Assembly (NCBI GenBank): GCA_054601695.1 | Contig: BAAHQB010000027.1 | Coordinates: 434,001-498,000, forward strand | Direction: 5' to 3' | DNA length: 64,000 bases | Origin: Amorphochlora amoebiformis | Taxonomy: Eukaryota; Cercozoa; Chlorarachniophyceae | Shown here: one piece after another, positions 48,433-64,000 of the stretch | How positions within the stretch are numbered: the stretch's first letter is position 1 | Layout: each line of letters starts with the position of its first letter | Position numbers and translations under genes: made by a program | Notes under the pieces: model-generated | The model's input: the letters and a program-made list of their open reading frames with translations, nothing else | The model's database searches: none | Told to the model about the DNA's origin: nothing

Positions 48433-48621
48433 TTATATATATACAAATGCCATGTGTACATGTAACAAATACATGCAACATACAAACATCAGATATGTAT
48501 ATATATACACACATATACATATATATACATACACATATATATATACATCACATACACAATCTGTATTTGTATATGTATTTTTTATATATATTATATTATC
48601 TTTATATATATATATATATAA

Positions 48622-48653
<32 letters not shown>

Positions 48654-48689
48654 TCACCCAGGCTACCTAATGGACTTTATTGACCTGGC

Positions 48690-49585
48690 TATACATCCAT
48701 CTCGTACAATCTGATTGCGACAAGAAGCTAGCATAGGAGGAGTAGACCCCTATTATATTTGAAAATTCTGCAATCGTCAGCTGGATCATTATCTGCGTGA
48801 AGTTATCCGATGATGTGGTATATTACTAGTATTATGTCCAGTAGGTCTAGTAGGTGAACATGAGTAAACATGGGTAAGTAAGTCCATGTACGCGAGTTTA
48901 GCAGATTCATGAGCACTAGCCATGCTCTCGACACACTAATACTAGTTATCAATATGATTTGATAATACGTACCATCTAGACCATAGTGACTGTACGTACC
49001 GTATCAGTGATACGTACGTAGATATCTAGATATAGCCTATGATATCGCGCATGAATGATCACAATATGTAGAATATCTACATGTGTATAATAGTACATCT
49101 AGATAATTATCGTTGATATGAGCTGAATCGATGAGAACTTATGATATGTAAACAGCGAAACGTAACTGGCCAGCGTATACCTACTATGCGTACGTATATA
49201 TGGTGATACGTATGCACGTGCGTATTAGTATATATCAATATCTAGTCACTGATTCTAGTGTACCATATACGTATACCTGGTACGTAGGCAGTACGGTACG
49301 TACGTACCATCAATTATTCTAATTATTAATACTAATAATTAGGACTGAACAACTTTTTTAATTAGAATTTTGATCAAGATAATTATGCAGCTAGTATGTA
49401 CTATGATAACTTCTATCTATCCTGCCGTATATGAAGTTGTATCTAGACTATTTGTACTCGTACCATAGTACGCAGAGCATAGGGAATATATAAGTGTTTA
49501 TTACACTACTCATTGATGCGCACTGATATATATACATCTAGACATGTAGATGCGTATCATATATATATGTACGTATATGTACATA

Positions 49586-49644
<59 letters not shown>

Positions 49645-50240
49645 GTATAACTAGATAATATATACTAGGGAGTGACATTGTTTTTAGTTTGATACTAGTG
49701 ATGCCGGGGTCAACAATTGTAACTAACCCTGACTTCAATTGTGTAAAGCTAGCTACCACTAGATCTAGAGAATACCTTGCTATGATAGATAGATAACGCT
49801 TCATTCTGAAAGCGTATATATAGACTCTCTCAGTTGTAATGTTTAAACCCCCTTCCACGATATTTCAAGTTTTCAACACTGTCACTCACTAGTGTCACAC
49901 AGTTTCCACTAAACAATCAAAAGCGAGTTTAATTTAAAAAGCAACTTACTCCAGTACCACCTGTAAAGCTACGGTCTAAAAAGTTATGCTACGGTCTACA
50001 TAGATATGTTATGCTACGGTCTAGTAAGTTCATTGCAAGCCTTGAGGTGCTAAATCTATCAAATACAAGCGGTTTTGAAAATGGAGATGTAACTAACCAT
50101 CAGCCTAGTGGCCGAGGATGCATTCATTCATGGTGACCCGTGAGTATGATATTTTCGGGTCAGTCTCTAGTACTGTCATGTCAGGCAGTCATTGCAGCAT
50201 TGGCGGCATTATTGAGGTTTAGGATATCCGTCTGATTATA
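48690..50240. other. Unique gene-poor stretch rich in CTAG and TACGTA
   Basis: About 1.5 kb with many ctag, gtac and tacgta palindromes, one (CT)n at 49594-49621 and three copies of tatgctacggtct near 49986-50025. A possible minus-strand last exon near 50168-50097 (LETDPKISYSRVTMNECILG then H and stop) could belong to the gene to the right but its phase does not match the last exon found. Confidence 0.5.
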
Positions 50241-50242
50241 TA

Positions 50243-50283
<41 letters not shown>

Positions 50284-50322
50284 ATAATATACATATGTGT
50301 ATAATATACATGTATGTATATA

Positions 50323-50366
<44 letters not shown>

Positions 50367-50842
50367 AGTCTGTACAGATGTAGAACACTATACATTTAGA
50401 TACATGAAATGACTTGCAACACATGTATTATGTGTATATATATATATATGTATATATACATATACATATACATGTAATATAGATAATGTTTTAATATACG
50501 TATTATACATATTTACATAAATATACCAAAATAGTATAATATATATATATATATGTGTGTATATATATATGTATATGTATGTCATAGTGTATGTATTGGA
50601 GTGTAATACAAACACACACACACATACACACACATGTATATATGAAAACATATACATGTATATATATATATATATATATGTATATGTACATAGCTATGTA
50701 TACAAACACATATATATAAACATACAGGCAAATATAACGCAAAAAATATATACATACATCCATAAATATCCATACATACTTCATACCCACAAAACGCATA
50801 CAATACACACATACATACGAGACACACATATATACAAGAAAC

Positions 50843-50870
50843 ACACCGTAAGCTTTCCTCAAATACACAC
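50843..50870 (-). repeat. Copy of the 3' edge of exon 50979-50896
   Basis: Plus strand ccgtaagctttcctcaaata duplicates 50896-50912, including the exon end and position of the donor, downstream of the true donor in minus sense. Confidence 0.75.
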
Positions 50871-50895
50871 ATATATATATATAGAAGATACAAAC

Positions 50896-54552
<3,657 letters not shown>

Positions 54553-54591
54553 AATTCCTACGTAAGACCAATAGATCGAATCAAACTAGCG

Positions 54592-54692
54592 CGTGACAGA
54601 CCGTGATGTCACAACATGTAAGGTTATAACATATTACAGTACGTGACAGACCGTGATGTCACAGCAATGTTAGGCTATGACATGTTACGGTA
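54592..54692 (+). repeat. Two tandem ~50-bp units with GTGAC/GTCAC
   Basis: The sequence cgtgacagaccgtgatgtca begins two direct copies at 54592 and 54642, the second diverged at its end. Just upstream (minus sense) of the start codon at 54552. Related GTGAC-rich segments occur at 52271-52307 and 63853-63900. Confidence 0.85.
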
Positions 54693-54759
54693 CCCCGGGA
54701 GTTGTTGAATTCGCAGGATGGCGGCTCTTTGTGAATTTGAATCTGTGTGTAATGTATAC

Positions 54760-54831
<72 letters not shown>

Positions 54832-54919
54832 GTATTCATATTTTATGTAAAAAGTGTAGATGCAAAACACTTATACATATAGTATATTTAAGTGTATACG
54901 CACACACATTCATATATAC

Positions 54920-54959
<40 letters not shown>

Positions 54960-55049
54960 CTATATTTTTAAGGAATATAATATATTATATATATATATAT
55001 ATGTATATGTATATATATATATGTATATATATTGATACATAGTATTCAC

Positions 55050-55316
<267 letters not shown>

Positions 55317-55393
55317 ATAGATCATGGTATATACTATACATATGCATATTTATCCGTATAATGTACAACACTCACCACAGTACACCCCCTAAG

Positions 55394-55910
55394 ATGCTAA
55401 ATCAACATAATGTTGGCTTATACACTATTCTCTCCAAGAGTTCACGCAGTCTAACTTCCGTAAATGAAACGCAAACTAACACGGATCGATCGCCCGAAAG
55501 CCGGCAAAAGCCCGCCATGTCTACGATCATGCCGCGCCAACTGCCACTCCTACTCTCTATGAGTCAAAAGCTCTCCTCAGGTCACTCTATTCCCGTTTCT
55601 CTTACGCTCCCTTTCCCTAGCCCCAGACTCACCGTTGACGCGATTAGGCGATGAAGGTCGATCAAATCTAGGATTTCAGGTCCAGAGCGAAATTATTGTC
55701 CTTATTAGAAAGCCTTCCTGTTCCTCCATCAAGGTCAATAAAACATCCTTATTCATTTTGGATGGTTTCCGAATAAAAATCCAAAAGGACCAGCGCATTG
55801 AATTGATGGCGCGTGTTGGGAATCCATTCCTTCTAGATCTGTCCTCCGATGTAGCCACCCACTCGGGACAACCCCAGGACAGACTCTCCCATGTCCCGGG
55901 GGTGTCCTAA
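55394..55910 (+). CDS. Possible two-exon gene, product unrecognised
   Basis: Exons 55394-55580 and 55621-55910 flank a 40-nt intron with a strong pyrimidine tract and ccctag acceptor; the phase is correct and the product has 158 residues. The first part is Ser/Thr-rich; the second reads [20 protein letters not shown] then [15 protein letters not shown], an alternating beta-like pattern. A distant resemblance to the C-terminal beta domain of NAD kinases is possible but not enough to name it. The minus strand is also open here, which weakens the call. The stop is only 47 bp before the ATG of the next plus-strand gene, and an acceptor just before the ATG would allow an earlier exon. Confidence 0.42.
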
Positions 55911-55957
55911 GGATCGTCGTGGTTACTTTTAGGTGTAAATTAAAACTGCTGAGGAGA

Positions 55958-63608
<7,651 letters not shown>

Positions 63609-64000
63609 GTAAATTCAATATAAAACATATATATATATATATATATTGATATAAATGTATGTACATACATCGTTAAGCAACGATATAGATAGCATAGATA
63701 CATGCGGCTCGAAGAGTAGCGTGTTGAAGTACAGCCGTACGTATACTACAGATAGCGGAGATCGTAGGAGATCCCGGAGATTGCTCAAAGATTACCTTTC
63801 CGGTAGTACCGGGTAGTACCAGGTGGTACCCGGTAGTACCGGGCTTCCAGATATACCGTGACACAACGTGACGTCACGCCATGTCACGCTCACATGACCT
63901 CACGTGACCATCACTTGGGCACGCATGACCGCATGTATCTTGCTGAATCGTTGGGAACGAAGATAATAATCCAAACGGACTTAAATCAAACTCAGGATAT
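63609..64000. other. Intron of WDR47-like gene, end of window
   Basis: Begins gtaaat after exon 9. It contains a tandem ggtagtaccgggtagtacca cluster at 63801-63842 and a GTGAC/GTCAC-rich segment 63853-63903. No further exon could be recognised before the window ends. Confidence 0.5.

Overview
This is nuclear DNA from an intron-rich eukaryote, probably a flagellated protist, alga or zoosporic fungus; the lineage cannot be fixed from this window. Most of the length is (TA)n, interrupted by (GA)n, (CA)n and degenerate TTAGGG/CCCTAA arrays. Almost all long open frames are translations of those repeats (poly-YI, poly-LS, poly-TL, poly-K). The real coding sequence is a chain of small exons (about 15-230 nt) in short islands of normal composition. 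I recovered them by hand by finding GT-AG boundaries whose phases match and whose joined translations resemble known proteins. No search was run, so every gene model is a prediction.

Layout from left to right: a plus-strand fragment of an unrecognised gene (785-1879); LAMTOR2, the Ragulator roadblock subunit, on the minus strand (5376-8429); divergent from it, a plus-strand multi-pass membrane protein of unknown function (8541-9787); a complete arginase in 17 exons on the minus strand (11151-25582) whose introns hold 0.8-1.5 kb GA tracts and several telomere-like arrays; SRPRB, the signal recognition particle receptor beta subunit, on the plus strand (26922-30780); a CFAP100-type ciliary coiled-coil protein on the minus strand in about 24 exons (31515-45474); divergent from it, a bL35-type organellar ribosomal protein on the plus strand (45652-48066); an unrecognised minus-strand gene (50896-54552); a short unrecognised plus-strand gene (55394-55910); and the 5' half of a WDR47-like LisH/CTLH protein on the plus strand (55958 to beyond the window). 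These are housekeeping and ciliary genes with no shared pathway. CFAP100 and a WDR47-like protein together suggest a cell with a flagellum.

The main unusual signal: in nearly every gene one or more exon edges, meaning a piece of exon plus its adjoining splice donor or acceptor, has been copied one to about eleven times into the neighbouring TA-rich intron. Examples are eight occurrences of a 3' exon half plus donor in CFAP100, seven in the WDR47-like gene, an in-frame triplicated acceptor in SRPRB, and a 26-bp minisatellite made of the acceptor in the bL35 gene. Telomere-like repeats also supply or touch splice sites in the arginase and WDR47-like genes. Four other stretches (3718-4960, 9800-10545, 30790-31510, 48690-50240) are unique sequence, rich in CTAG and TACGTA, without any gene I can support.
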